A DNA stretch of 64,000 bases from Streptomyces sp. NWU339 (GCF_003143855.1 NZ_QFRK01000010.1:140208-204207); one strand, 5' to 3'. Counted from the first letter of the stretch, positions 33,836 to 42,624 are shown. The notes: generated from the letters alone by a model not told the origin. Made by a program: numbers and translations.

Positions 33836-34536
33836 ATGCCCGAGAGCGTGTTCGTGTCCGTGCGCTGCCCCGCCTGCCGCGGCGCGCACCGTCATGCGGC
33901 GCCGTCGTACCCCTGTGTGCGCGGCGCACCCGTCGGCCTGCCGCTGGACGGGAACGCGGTGCCCGCACCGGTCGTCCACCGCGTCTGGCAGGACGACTGG
34001 GTCACCGTGCGCTGCGGGGACTGCGGACGGCCCGGCGAGTGGCCGCGGCCGGAACTCGGTTGCCCGTGCGGAACCGTACTGCGGATCCCGCTGGCCGACC
34101 CGGGCACCCCGCCCGGCCCCGGCACCACACCCGCACCCTCACTCGGACCTCGGGAGACCGGCGCCGCTCCGCACCCCGCCTTCCGCTCCGTGCAGATCCG
34201 CAGCGTCCGCGACGCGGTCACCGCCACCGTGCTGTATCTGCGGAGGCTCGGCCACGGGGACATCCGCCGCGCCGACCAGCCTCCTCCCTCCGGCATCGGG
34301 CCGGCCGGGGCGTCGTCGTCCTCCTCGACCCGTCCGCGCGCCGGGCGACACCGCGGGACGTGGAGTGCCTGTGGCTGACCGCCATGACGGAGTCCGCCCG
34401 GTGCCTGCACTTCTCCCTCGCCGGGTACACCCCGGACGCCCGGGACCGCGCCGACCGCCTCGGCGTCCCGCTGTTCCTGCTCGACCTCACCGGCACCCCG
34501 CAGCCGGTGAACGCCCTGGACGCCACCCTGACCTGA
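33836..34536 (+). pseudogene. Zinc-ribbon protein broken by a 4-bp CCGG loss
   Basis: From ATG 33836 the frame encodes two zinc ribbons (SVRCPACRGAHRH; VRCGDCGRPGEW with GCPCGTV) and then VTATVLYLRRLGHGDIRRAD. At 34301-34310 it runs out of the likely protein. The downstream sequence in the -1 frame continues GVVVLLDPSARRATPRDVEC, LWLTAMTESARCLHFSLAGY and ends LTGTPQPVNALDATLT at 34536. Adding one CCGG to CCGGCCGGGG restores a single frame reading GIGPAGRGVVVLL. The C-terminal half looks like the Mrr-like restriction-endonuclease-type domain seen in similar Streptomyces proteins. It is either a pseudogene, a slippage variant or a sequencing error. Confidence 0.65.
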
Positions 34537-34620
34537 GAGCCGGCCCGGAACACCGCACCGCCCGCGAACCGGACCGAAAAGCCGGCGACGCGCCCGCCGC
34601 CACCGTCCGATACTCGGCAC

Positions 34621-35187
34621 ATGCGCATCCGCCCCGCCGCCCCCGACGAGCTGCCCGTCCTCCAGGACGTCGAACGGGCCGCCGGCGCCCCCTTCCGTGC
34701 CCTGGGCATGACGGAGATCGCCGACGACGAACCGCCCGCCCTGGACACCCTCGAGCACCACCGTCGGGCGGGGTACTGCTGGGTGGCGGCCGACGCACGG
34801 GACCGGCCCGCCGCGTACCTGATCGCCGAGCCGGTGGACGCCGCGCTCCATGTCGAGCAGGTCTCCGTCCACCCGCGCGCCGCACGCCGCGGCGTGGGCC
34901 GGTCCCTGATCGCCCACGCCGCGCGACGGGCCGGGGAGGAGGGCCTGACCGCCCTGACACTGACCACGTTCGCCGACGTCCCGTGGAACGCCCCGTACTA
35001 CACCCGCCTCGGCTTCCGCACGCTGACCGAGGCCGAGCTCACGCCCGGTCTGCGCCGGATCCGCGCCGAGGAGAGCGAGCACGGCCTCGACCGGTGGCCG
35101 CGCCTGTGCATGCGCGGAAGCATCCGAACGCTCCGTCAGCCGGGGCGGACGCCCGACGGCCTGCCCGCACCGCGATCAGAGTGCTGA
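34621..35187 (+). CDS. GNAT-family N-acetyltransferase
   Basis: 188-aa acetyltransferase from ATG 34621. MRIRPAAPDELPVLQDVERA starts the fold; VEQVSVHPRAARRGVGRSLI is the acetyl-CoA motif A (R-x-x-G-x-G/A pattern), and WNAPYYTRLGFRTLTEAEL is motif B. The last 25 residues after LCMRG look like an unneeded tail that may result from decay of the flank. Substrate unknown. It lies between two broken genes, so its own upkeep is of interest. Confidence 0.85.
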   Translation: MRIRPAAPDELPVLQDVERAAGAPFRALGMTEIADDEPPALDTLEHHRRAGYCWVAADARDRPAAYLIAEPVDAALHVEQVSVHPRAARRGVGRSLIAHAARRAGEEGLTALTLTTFADVPWNAPYYTRLGFRTLTEAELTPGLRRIRAEESEHGLDRWPRLCMRGSIRTLRQPGRTPDGLPAPRSEC

Positions 35188-35217
35188 CCGGATCGGCCGC
35201 GCTCCACCCGCCGGGCG

Positions 35218-35476
35218 GGCACCGGTCCCCCGGTCGCCTTCGCCCGCAGCGGTCTCGAGGTCCCCTGGAGCGATGCCCGGGAGTCCCTGCTCGAACTCGC
35301 CGGAGCCTGCGACGTCCCGTCAGGTGGTCGTGCCGAACCGGCGTCCGCCACACCTGCGAACTCGCTCTCACGTCCGGGGCAGTGCGGTACGCTCCCGACC
35401 CGGTCGAGCCCCCGCCGACGGCAACGTCCTCATCTGCTGACCCCAGCCCACCGAGGGGGTCGTCCTGGACCTGTGA
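35218..35476 (+). pseudogene. Relic of a 2Fe-2S ferredoxin-domain oxidoreductase
   Basis: Only the C-terminal ferredoxin domain remains. Read piecewise it gives PVAFARSGLEVPW and ESLLELAGACDVP, then after a one-base loss VRWSCRTGVRHTCELALTSG and VRYAPDPVEPP, then after another one-base loss ADGNVLIC, a TGA stop, and PQPTEGVVLDL with its natural stop at 35474-35476. The intact family (MOSC/vanillate-demethylase-reductase type) has CRTGVCHTCE and GNVLLCC: so one iron ligand is Cys to Arg and another is a nonsense TGA. Two frameshifts, one lost ligand and one stop mean it is dead. The flavin and nicotinamide domains are gone. Confidence 0.7.
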
Positions 35477-35545
35477 GGAGCGGCGCCTCACCCTGGCACG
35501 CGGGCACCACTGCCCGGCGGTCCGTGGCCCAGGGGAGTTCCGCCG

Positions 35546-35851
35546 TCACCGCGTGCCGCCGGTGGCCCGCCCGGGGTCGTTGGGGTGGGGTTCGAGCGGG
35601 GTGACGGTGAGAGTCATCCAGGGACGCAGCGGCAGTGTGCCGAGCACCTTCTCCCGGAGTTCCTTCTCGTCCGCGGCCCGCCAGACCCCGATGCTGCGCA
35701 ACTCGCCCACGGGACGCCACAATCGGGCCAGGTTGCCGGTCGTCGAGAGCTCCCCCGCGCGGACCGCCTCGGCCGCCCTCCGCCGGTCGACCTCGTCCTG
35801 GCTGGTTCCCTCAGGGATCGTCGTGGTGATTTCGACGAGGAACTCCTGCAT
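35546..35851 (-). CDS. Muconolactone isomerase-like protein
   Basis: 101-aa protein from ATG 35851. MQEFLVEITTTIPEGTSQDE, RRRAAEAVRAGELSTTGNLA, RLWRPVGELRSIGVWRAADE and LPLRPWMTLTVTPLEPHPND match the muconolactone delta-isomerase (CatC) family in full length. In that family Glu near the start and a Lys/Arg near the middle act in isomerisation. No other catechol-pathway gene is nearby, so the protein may act on another lactone or be a remnant of a moved pathway. Confidence 0.85.
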   Translation of the reverse strand: MQEFLVEITTTIPEGTSQDEVDRRRAAEAVRAGELSTTGNLARLWRPVGELRSIGVWRAADEKELREKVLGTLPLRPWMTLTVTPLEPHPNDPGRATGGTR

Positions 35852-35974
35852 CGGTTCTGCTCCGTTCGATGAAGGTCCCGGGGACGACGGGAAGGGCGAG
35901 TTCGCTGGTGGCCATCCGCCTCCCCCGAGCGGAGCCGCGATCAGGTCGGACGCCGCCTCACCTCATGAGGGCTC

Positions 35975-36670
35975 TCACACGAGGGTTTTCAGCAGCCGTT
36001 CCGCGAGCACTCCGGCGGAGTGGGGGTTCTGCCCGGTGATCAGGTTGCGGTCCTCGACCACATACGGCTTCCACATCTCGCCCCGGCTGTACTCGACGCC
36101 GACTTTCTCCTTGAGCTCGTCCTCGAGCAGCCACTGTGCCTTGTCGGCCAGTCCGACAGCCTCTTCCTCTTCATTGGTGAAGCCCGTGACCCGGTAGCCC
36201 TTGAAGGGCGACTCGCCGTGAATCCTGGTGGCCAGCATCGAGGCAGGGGCGTGGCACACGATGGCGAGCGGTTTGCCCGAGGCGAGTTGTTCGGTCAGTA
36301 TCCGTCCCGCGTCGGCGTCCACCGACAGGTCCTGCATCGGGCCGTGGCCTCCGGGCAGGTACACCGCGTCGTAGTCCTGCAGCCGCACGTCCGAGAGTTT
36401 GATCGGCCGGCGCATGACCTCCGCGGAACGGATGATGGCTTCCAGTTCGAGCGCTCCCTCCTCACCGCCGGCCATGGCGGGGCGCAGGCTCATCATGTCG
36501 ACGGTCGGCGTCACGCCGTTGGGCGTCGCGACGACGACCTCGTGGCCTGCCTCCGTGATCGCCTTGTACGGCTGCGCGAATTCCTCCGCCCAGTAGCCGG
36601 TGGCGTACCTCGTGCCGTCCTTCAGGACCAGGTACGTGGCTCCGGTGACCACGAAAAGCACCTTCGCCAT
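35975..36670 (-). CDS. DJ-1/PfpI-family protein (type 1 glutamine amidotransferase-like)
   Basis: 231-aa protein; ATG 36670 is chosen for the GGAGG 9 bases upstream. AKVLFVVTGATYLVLKDGTR and YATGYWAEEFAQPYKAITEA resemble the Hsp31/YhbO-like group. VYLPGGHGPMQDL and IVCHAPASML hold the nucleophile elbow with a reactive Cys and the following His. Such proteins act as glyoxalase III, deglycase or chaperone; which one applies here is unknown. Stand-alone gene with its own strong ribosome-binding site. Confidence 0.88.
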   Translation of the reverse strand: MAKVLFVVTGATYLVLKDGTRYATGYWAEEFAQPYKAITEAGHEVVVATPNGVTPTVDMMSLRPAMAGGEEGALELEAIIRSAEVMRRPIKLSDVRLQDYDAVYLPGGHGPMQDLSVDADAGRILTEQLASGKPLAIVCHAPASMLATRIHGESPFKGYRVTGFTNEEEEAVGLADKAQWLLEDELKEKVGVEYSRGEMWKPYVVEDRNLITGQNPHSAGVLAERLLKTLV

Positions 36671-36746
36671 CACGCATCACCTCCTCAGCCCCGTTTGGCG
36701 AAATTGAGATGATTTGCACTGAAGGCCAGTCTAGGCACAGAAGCCA

Positions 36747-37112
36747 TCAGGCACCTGCGGACAGCGGTTCGTCACCCAAGGCTCGCAGTGCGACGTGTGG
36801 TTGACCGTCTCCGTGGACAAGGTCCGCCCGTTCTCCCGAACAGAGCCAGGCGGCAAGGTCCGGGAGAAGCAGCGCCCGCTGCTCGATCAGGGCGTTGGCC
36901 ACGATGCTCACCAGGCCGATCAGCATGTCGGCGGTTCCGGCCCGGAGCGAAGTCGCCCAGCCACGGCCCACGCTGCGCGCGGCCCGCACTCCCCACCCGG
37001 CGAGCAGCAAGGTGTCGAGCACCAGGGCGGTGGGGACAGCCGCAGCGACGACCGGCCGCTCGGCGGGCATCGCGCGCAGCCCGATCCTGACACCGCCACG
37101 ATCCGCTGACAT
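36747..37112 (-). CDS. Possible small membrane protein or fragment
   Basis: Doubtful gene. From ATG 37112 a 121-codon frame has two hydrophobic stretches, VVAAAVPTALVLDTLLLAGW and ADMLIGLVSIVANALI, separated by a basic loop, then a mixed tail to 36747. The frame stays open upstream to 37670, but that part reads like non-coding sequence and covers the ncRNA candidate. There is no good ribosome-binding site. It could be the remnant of a larger membrane protein. Positions 36671-36746 and 37113-37350 show nothing I can support. Confidence 0.3.
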   Translation of the reverse strand: MSADRGGVRIGLRAMPAERPVVAAAVPTALVLDTLLLAGWGVRAARSVGRGWATSLRAGTADMLIGLVSIVANALIEQRALLLPDLAAWLCSGERADLVHGDGQPHVALRALGDEPLSAGA

Positions 37113-37369
37113 CCGATGCGCGACAACGTGGGCACGGCCATGGGCGGCCGCACCGGCCGGAACGAGCCCGTAGACGCCGCTGAACAGCGTTGTTCCCGGC
37201 GGTCGCCGGCCCGGCGCCCGCTGCGGGGTGGTCGACTGGGGGAAACGGCGGGCACGGCGGTACATCGCTACGCCCTCCGCTGAAACGGTATGGAACACGG
37301 CAATGCGGCACGAACGGGAGATCGGTGCCGGGCTGCGTACGCGCGGTGCACCGCCTGCTCCGACTGCGG

Positions 37370-37375
37370 TAGAGT
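37370..37375 (+). promoter_or_regulatory. Promoter -10 element of the ncRNA candidate
   Basis: TAGAGT fits the TAnnnT -10 consensus; transcription would begin near 37382, directly before the structured RNA. No strong -35 hexamer is visible at 16-19 bp. Confidence 0.4.
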
Positions 37376-37381
37376 GGATCT

Positions 37382-37532
37382 TGTACACGCCGCCGACTTC
37401 GCCGGTGGCGGGTGATGCGTCGGTGGTCCGAGGAAAGACGCCCCGCTTCCTGCGGGGAAATGCAGGTGCAAGGCCTGCCCGGCGCTCGACGAAGAAGACC
37501 TCCGGCCCTGCTGTCCAGGGCCGGAGGTCTTC
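37382..37532 (+). ncRNA. Candidate structured ncRNA with tRNA-like cloverleaf and own terminator
   Basis: Three structures lie in 150 bases with no gene. A leader hairpin of about 8 bp (CGCCGCCG with CGGTGGCG, 37389-37410). Then 37417-37486 folds as a 70-nt cloverleaf: acceptor GCGTCGG/CCGGCGC with one G-U pair, a 3-bp D stem (GTC/GAC) with GAGG in the loop, anticodon arm CCCCG-CTTCCTG-CGGGG with a TCC (Gly) anticodon, and T arm GCAGG-TGCAAGG-CCTGC. Finally a 17-bp terminator. The T loop lacks the normal TTC start and position 60 is G, so it is not an ordinary tRNA and no CCA is encoded. Could be a pseudo-tRNA or a regulatory RNA. Confidence 0.4.
37494..37532 (+). terminator. 17-bp terminator of the ncRNA candidate
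   Basis: GAAGACCTCCGGCCCTG (37494-37510) pairs perfectly with CAGGGCCGGAGGTCTTC (37516-37532) around a CTGTC loop, followed by TCGC. It is the longest perfect A/T-edged stem in the region and clearly ends a plus-strand transcript; no protein gene precedes it on that strand. Confidence 0.85.
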
Positions 37533-37718
37533 TCGCATCCGGTCGACGGCACGGTACCGGCCCCGGCCGCCGGGATCACCCCCGGATGACGCGATACGTC
37601 GTCCGGTGGCGACGCCACCGCCCTCTCCATGGCCCTGCCCCAGGGAGCCTGGCCCCGTTCCCTCCCTCACGGCGGAACGACGGACGCGCTCCGCGGCCCG
37701 GGGTCGCGGCGGAAGAGG

Positions 37719-39389
37719 TCACCGGAAGTCCTCCTCGCGGTACTCGGCCTCGGAACCCGCCGCCGTGGCCTCGCGCAGCTCGATGCGGCGGATCTTGCCG
37801 GAGACGGTCTTGGGCAGCTCGCCGAACTCCAGCCTGCGGATCCGCTTGTAGGGGGCGAGCACCTTGCGGGAGTGCTCGAAGAGCTCCTTCGCGGTGTCCG
37901 GGCCGGGCTGCCTGCCCTCCGCGAGCACGATGTACGCCTTGGGCACGGCCAGGCGCAGCTCGTCCGGAGCGGGCACGACGGCCGCCTCGGCGACCGCCTC
38001 GTGCTCCAGCAGGGCGCTCTCCAGCTCGAACGGACTGATCTTGTAGTCACTCGCCTTGAAGACGTCGTCCGCGCGCCCGACATACGTGATGTATCCCTCT
38101 TCGTCCCGCGCGCCGATGTCGCCCGTCCGGTAGTAGCCGCCGGCCATGGCCTCCGCGGTGCGCTCGGGGTCGCCGTGGTAGCCGGTCATCAGGCCCACCG
38201 GACGGTGCGACAGGTCGAGCGCGATCTCGCCCTCGGCGGCGGGCGCACCGGAGACCGGGTCGAGGAGTGCGACGCGGTAGCCGGGGCTGGGGCGGCCCAT
38301 GGAGCCCGTCTTGAGGGGCTGGCCCGGGCTGTTGGAGACCTGGACGGCGGTCTCGGTCTGGCCGAAGCCGTCGCGGATCGTCACGTTCCAGGCGCGCCGG
38401 ATCTGCTCGATGACCTCGGGGTTGAGCGGCTCACCGGCGGCGACGACCTCGCGCGGCGGGGTGCGCAGCCGGGTGAGGTCGGCCTGGATGAGCATGCGCC
38501 ACACGGTCGGCGGCGCGCAGAAGGTGGTGACGCCGGCGCGGTCCATCTCGGTCATCAGCCGGACGGCGTCGAAGCGTGCGTAATTGTGCAGGAAGACGGT
38601 CGCCTCGGCGTTCCACGGGGCGAAGAGGTTGGACCAGGCGTGCTTGGCCCAGCCGGGTGAGGAGATGTTCAGGTGCACGTCGCCGGGTTTCAGCCCGATC
38701 CAGTACATGGTGGCCAGGTGCCCGATGGGGTACGTGGTGTGGGTGTGCTCGACGAGCTTGGGCCGGGCGGTGGTGCCCGAGGTGAAGTACAGCATCAGCG
38801 GGTCGGCGGCGAGGGTGGGCCCGTCGGGTGCGAAGTGCTCGGCGGCGCCGTAGGCGTCCTCGTACGGCAGCCAGGCGTCGCCCGCTCCCGCGCCGACCGC
38901 GACCCGGGTGTAGTCGCCGGGCACCTCGTCGAACTTCGCCGTGTCGGCGGCGCGGGCGATCACGTGCCGGACGCGGCCCCGGTCGACGCGGTCGCGCAGG
39001 TCGGCGGGGCCGAGCAGCGGGGTGGCGGGGATGACCACGGCGCGCAGTTTCATCGCGGCGAGCGCGGTCTCCCAGAGTTCGGCCTGGTTGCCGAGCATGA
39101 CCAGCACCCGGTCCTCGGCGCGTACGCCCTGCTGGCGCAGCCAGTTCGCGGCCTGGTCGGAGCGGCGGGCCAGTTCGGCGAAGGACAGCCTGGTCTGCTC
39201 GCCGTCCTCCTCGACGAGGTGCAGCGCGGTGCGGTCGTTGCCGTCCGCGATCACGTCGAACCAGTCGAGCGCCCAGTTGAACCGCTCGGGGCGCGGCCAG
39301 CGGAACCCCGCGTAGGCGGTGGCGTAGTCGTCGCGGTGTTCCAACAGGAAGTCCCGGGCCCTGCGGAACTCTTCCGTCGCCGTCGTCAT
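37719..39389 (-). CDS. Acyl-CoA synthetase, AMP-binding enzyme family
   Basis: 556-aa ATP-dependent acid:CoA ligase from ATG 39389, preceded by GAGGAGG. The P-loop-like motif LMLYFTSGTTARPKLVEHTH, the adenine motif RDGFGQTETAVQVSN, the hinge GYYRTGDIGARDEEGYITYV with FKASDYKISPFELESAL, and the catalytic Lys in LPKTVSGKIRRIELRE are complete. The sequence pattern is that of medium-chain (MACS/benzoate-type) synthetases. Substrate unknown. It is divergent from a large LAL-type regulator, which may control it. Confidence 0.9.
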   Translation of the reverse strand: MTTATEEFRRARDFLLEHRDDYATAYAGFRWPRPERFNWALDWFDVIADGNDRTALHLVEEDGEQTRLSFAELARRSDQAANWLRQQGVRAEDRVLVMLGNQAELWETALAAMKLRAVVIPATPLLGPADLRDRVDRGRVRHVIARAADTAKFDEVPGDYTRVAVGAGAGDAWLPYEDAYGAAEHFAPDGPTLAADPLMLYFTSGTTARPKLVEHTHTTYPIGHLATMYWIGLKPGDVHLNISSPGWAKHAWSNLFAPWNAEATVFLHNYARFDAVRLMTEMDRAGVTTFCAPPTVWRMLIQADLTRLRTPPREVVAAGEPLNPEVIEQIRRAWNVTIRDGFGQTETAVQVSNSPGQPLKTGSMGRPSPGYRVALLDPVSGAPAAEGEIALDLSHRPVGLMTGYHGDPERTAEAMAGGYYRTGDIGARDEEGYITYVGRADDVFKASDYKISPFELESALLEHEAVAEAAVVPAPDELRLAVPKAYIVLAEGRQPGPDTAKELFEHSRKVLAPYKRIRRLEFGELPKTVSGKIRRIELREATAAGSEAEYREEDFR

Positions 39390-39747
39390 CTGTCCTCCTC
39401 GGTGCCGAACCTCGCCGGGTGGCTCTCCCCCGTCGTGTAATCCGTGACGCAGGTCCCACTACCCCCGAACGGGGGGTGGGTACGCGGAAGCCGTGACGAA
39501 GGGGCGAACAGGTGACGGCCGGCCCGACGGGAGCACTCGACGCGGTCGGACCCGGTGGCGCGCCGGCCCGCCGGGCGTGGTGGCCGCCGGGGGTGTGCCG
39601 TGGTCTCGTACGGCCGCCATTACCGGGGTCCCGGGGCTTTGGATTTCATCCGCGCGGCACGCTGTTATTTCCCTCACCACGCCGTCTCTCCGAAATGAAA
39701 GGGCCTGTTGCCTAATATTGGCCAGGACACGACACAGGAGGGGAGCG
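39390..39747. promoter_or_regulatory. Divergent promoter region of acyl-CoA synthetase and LAL regulator
   Basis: 358 bp without a gene. TAATAT at 39713-39718 is a good -10 element for the LAL gene, putting the start of transcription about 23 bases before the GTG. No convincing -35 or dyad was found. Confidence 0.4.
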
Positions 39748-42624
39748 GTGACCGTGCGAGGGGACTTCAAGGAGCCTGCCAGGTGCCGCCCCGACCTGGT
39801 CATCGGCCGGGAGGAACCGTTCGCCGAGGCGCGCGAACAGCTCGCCCGAGGGGGCAGTGTGCTGCTCCACGGGCCCGCCGGAATAGGAAAGTCGACCGTG
39901 CTGCGGGCACTTGCGGCGGAAAACGCCGGCGCGGCGCCCACGGTGTTGCGCTGCTCGGCCACCGAGTCCGAATCCCACCTCCCGTTCCTGGCACTGGCCG
40001 ATCTGTTCGGTCTGGTCCTGGACCGGGTCTCCGGTGCGCTGCCCGCCGCGCAACGCACCGCCCTGGAGTCGGCGCTCACCGGCCGCGGCGAGTCGACCCT
40101 CCAACGGGACGGTCTCGCGCTGCGCCTGGCGGTGCTGTCCACCCTGCGGGCGCTCGCCGCCGAGGGGCCCGTCCTGGTCGTCGCCGACGATCTGCAGTGG
40201 CTGGACCCGGCCAGCGCGGAGCTTCTCGGATTCGCCGCGCGGCGCCTCGGCGACACCCCCGTGCAGATGCTGTGCGCGGTGCGTACGGAGGGGCTGGAGG
40301 AGTACGACCGTCATCTGCGGGCCTGCCCGCCGGACACGCGCGTGGTGCGGCTGGGCCCGTTCTCCCGTGTCCAGGTGTCCACGCTGCTCGACCACCGCGG
40401 CTACACGGGCCTGTCCCGTACCACCGTCCGTGACATCCACCGCACCAGCGGCGGCAACCCGCTCTTCGCGCTCGAACTGGGCCGCGCCCTGGCCGAGAGC
40501 CCGACCCGCCCCCGCCCCGGTGAGCCGCTGCCGGTGCCGACCTCGCTGCGGGCCCTGGTGCTCAGCCGGCTGGAGATGCTGTCGGACGAGGCGCGCCGCA
40601 CCCTGCTGGTGGCCAGCGTCGGCGCCCGCCCCACGCCGGCGCTGCTGCACGCGGCCGGCCGGGACCACGCCGAGGAGGAGACGGCCCAGGCCGCCGCGCT
40701 GGGGCTGCTGGCGACGGACCCGGAGGAGCCGGCCCTGCGTTTCGCGCATCCGCTGATCTCGGCCGCGCTGTACGCGGAGGCCCCGGCGCACGAGCGGCGG
40801 GCCGCGCACGCCGCGCTGTCCACGGCGGCCTCCGACCCCATCGAGCGGGCCCGGCATCTGGCCCTGGCCACGACCGGCACCGATCCGGAGGTGGCGGCCC
40901 GGCTCGCCGAGGCCGCCGCGCTGGCCCGGGACCGGGGGGCGCCCTCGGTCGCGGCCTCGCTGGGGCTGCTGGCGGCCCGTCACACCCCGGCGGACCCGTC
41001 GGCCGACGGCACGCGGGCGGACACGGCGTCGGCCGGCGGCGAGCCGGGCCGCAGCGTGCCGAGTCCGGACGAGCGGCGGCTGCAGGCCGCCGAGGACGCC
41101 ATCACCGCCGGGGAGGTGGATCTCGCCCGGGACATCGCGCGCGAGGTGCTGACCCGGGCCACGGTGCCCGCGGAGCGGGTGCGGGCGTGGATGGTGGTCA
41201 TCGAGGCGGCCGGGCAGGCGCTCGGCGAGGTCGACGCGGTCTACCCGCAGGTGCTGGCGGACGCCGGCGACGACCCGCGGCTGCTCGCCCTGGTCCACTA
41301 CCAGCTGGCCTGGCGGGAGGTGGTGGTGGACGGCGACTTCGCCAAGGCCCGGCTGGAGACCGCGCACGCCGCGGAACTGGCCGCACGCGGCGGGGACCGG
41401 CGTACGGAGCTGATGGCGCTCGCCTTCCAGTCCTCCACCGAGACCCTGATGGGCCACCCGGACGCGCCCGCCACCATCGAGCGGGCCCTGCAGGAACCCC
41501 AGGACCCCGATGTGGCCTGCCACCACAACGGCGCCGCGTCGGCCAGGTTCCGCTGGCTGCTGATGAGCGACCAGCTGCCCGAGGCCCGCAGGAGCATCAC
41601 CGGACTGCTGCGGGAGGCCCGGCGGCGCGGCATGGTCGAGAGCGAGGTGCACTTCCTGCGTCTGCTCGCCGACACCGAACTGCGTTCCGGGCACTGCGGC
41701 CGGGCCCTGGACCTGACCCGCGAGAGCCTGCGGCTGGCCCGTGACTCCGGGATCGGCGAGAGCGCCTCGGCCATGCTCGCCTCCCTCGCGGAGGCCTCCG
41801 GCGGGGACGTGGACCGGGCGCTCGCACTGGCCCGGGAGGCCGCGGACCACGCCGAGGTGGACGGCGACCAGTTGTATCTCTCCCTCGCCCTGGCCGCCCT
41901 GGGCTACGCCCGGTTGGTCGCCGGGGACGCCGCGGCCGCGGTCCGTTCGCTGCGCCGGGTGCGGGAGTTGGAGCACGGCATGGGCATCCACGACCCGGCG
42001 CGGGGCCGCTGGCACGGCGATCTCGCCGAGGCGCTGGTGCGGATCGGTGAACCCGGCGAGGCGCAGGAACTCATCAACGTCACACGGGTGCACGCGCGGC
42101 GTCTGAACCGCTTGAGCGTGCTGGCCGTACTCGACCGCGCCGAGGCGCTGGTACGCGCGGCGCGTGGCGAACACGAGGCCGCCCGGGTGCAGTTGACGTC
42201 GGCGCAGGGCCGACTCGCCGCGCTGGGTTTCGGCCTGGAGGAGGCGCGGGCCGCGTTCGCGCTGGCCCGGCTGCGTGCCCGGGACCCGGGTCCGGCCCCG
42301 TACGACGAGGCCGCACGGCTGTTCCGGCGCTGCCGCGCCCTGCCCTGGCTGCGCCAGGTGGACGCGGCCGTGACCGCCGGTCCGGTGGTGCCGGAGACCG
42401 TGCCCGCCGCCCCGGCGACCCCGGCCGCGCTGGACGGTCTCGCCTCGATGGAACGGCAGGTCGCCTCACTGGTGATGGAGGGGGCCACCAACCGGGAGAT
42501 CGCCGGCCGACTGTTCATCAGCGTGAAGACCGTCGAGGCGACCCTCACCCGGGTGTACCGGAAACTGGGCATCCGGTCGCGGGTGGACATCGTCCGGCTG
42601 GCGGCGGGCCGCCGTACGAAGTAA
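39748..42624 (+). CDS. Large ATP-binding LuxR-family (LAL) transcriptional regulator
   Basis: 958-aa regulator from GTG 39748, with GGAGG 8 bases upstream. Walker A VLLHGPAGIGKSTVLRALA lies near residue 40 and Walker B VLVVADDLQWLDPASAELLG near 145. A long helical middle part resembles TPR-like repeats (for example RRTELMALAFQSSTETLMGH). The C-terminal LuxR HTH reads MERQVASLVMEGATNREIAG then RLFISVKTVEATLTRVYRKL. LAL proteins are often pathway-specific activators in streptomycetes. The target is unknown; the divergent acyl-CoA synthetase is the nearest candidate. Confidence 0.92.
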   Translation: MTVRGDFKEPARCRPDLVIGREEPFAEAREQLARGGSVLLHGPAGIGKSTVLRALAAENAGAAPTVLRCSATESESHLPFLALADLFGLVLDRVSGALPAAQRTALESALTGRGESTLQRDGLALRLAVLSTLRALAAEGPVLVVADDLQWLDPASAELLGFAARRLGDTPVQMLCAVRTEGLEEYDRHLRACPPDTRVVRLGPFSRVQVSTLLDHRGYTGLSRTTVRDIHRTSGGNPLFALELGRALAESPTRPRPGEPLPVPTSLRALVLSRLEMLSDEARRTLLVASVGARPTPALLHAAGRDHAEEETAQAAALGLLATDPEEPALRFAHPLISAALYAEAPAHERRAAHAALSTAASDPIERARHLALATTGTDPEVAARLAEAAALARDRGAPSVAASLGLLAARHTPADPSADGTRADTASAGGEPGRSVPSPDERRLQAAEDAITAGEVDLARDIAREVLTRATVPAERVRAWMVVIEAAGQALGEVDAVYPQVLADAGDDPRLLALVHYQLAWREVVVDGDFAKARLETAHAAELAARGGDRRTELMALAFQSSTETLMGHPDAPATIERALQEPQDPDVACHHNGAASARFRWLLMSDQLPEARRSITGLLREARRRGMVESEVHFLRLLADTELRSGHCGRALDLTRESLRLARDSGIGESASAMLASLAEASGGDVDRALALAREAADHAEVDGDQLYLSLALAALGYARLVAGDAAAAVRSLRRVRELEHGMGIHDPARGRWHGDLAEALVRIGEPGEAQELINVTRVHARRLNRLSVLAVLDRAEALVRAARGEHEAARVQLTSAQGRLAALGFGLEEARAAFALARLRARDPGPAPYDEAARLFRRCRALPWLRQVDAAVTAGPVVPETVPAAPATPAALDGLASMERQVASLVMEGATNREIAGRLFISVKTVEATLTRVYRKLGIRSRVDIVRLAAGRRTK

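Noticed and set aside
35136..35545. Minus-strand frames over the ferredoxin relic
   Set aside because: They are shadows; the plus strand carries the recognisable, decayed ferredoxin domain.
37417..37486. Ordinary tRNA-Gly(TCC)
   Set aside because: The T loop TGCAAGG lacks the TTC start, D stem has only 3 bp, and position 37 is T; kept as a tRNA-like ncRNA instead.
37441..37490. Cobalamin-type riboswitch (GGGGAAATGCAGGTGCAAG...)
   Set aside because: The resemblance to the B12 box is partial, spacing is wrong and the element ends in a terminator with no downstream target gene on that strand.
36747..37670. 307-codon minus-strand frame
   Set aside because: The upstream two thirds look non-coding and lie across the terminator and tRNA-like structure; only the last 121 codons are kept as a doubtful call.
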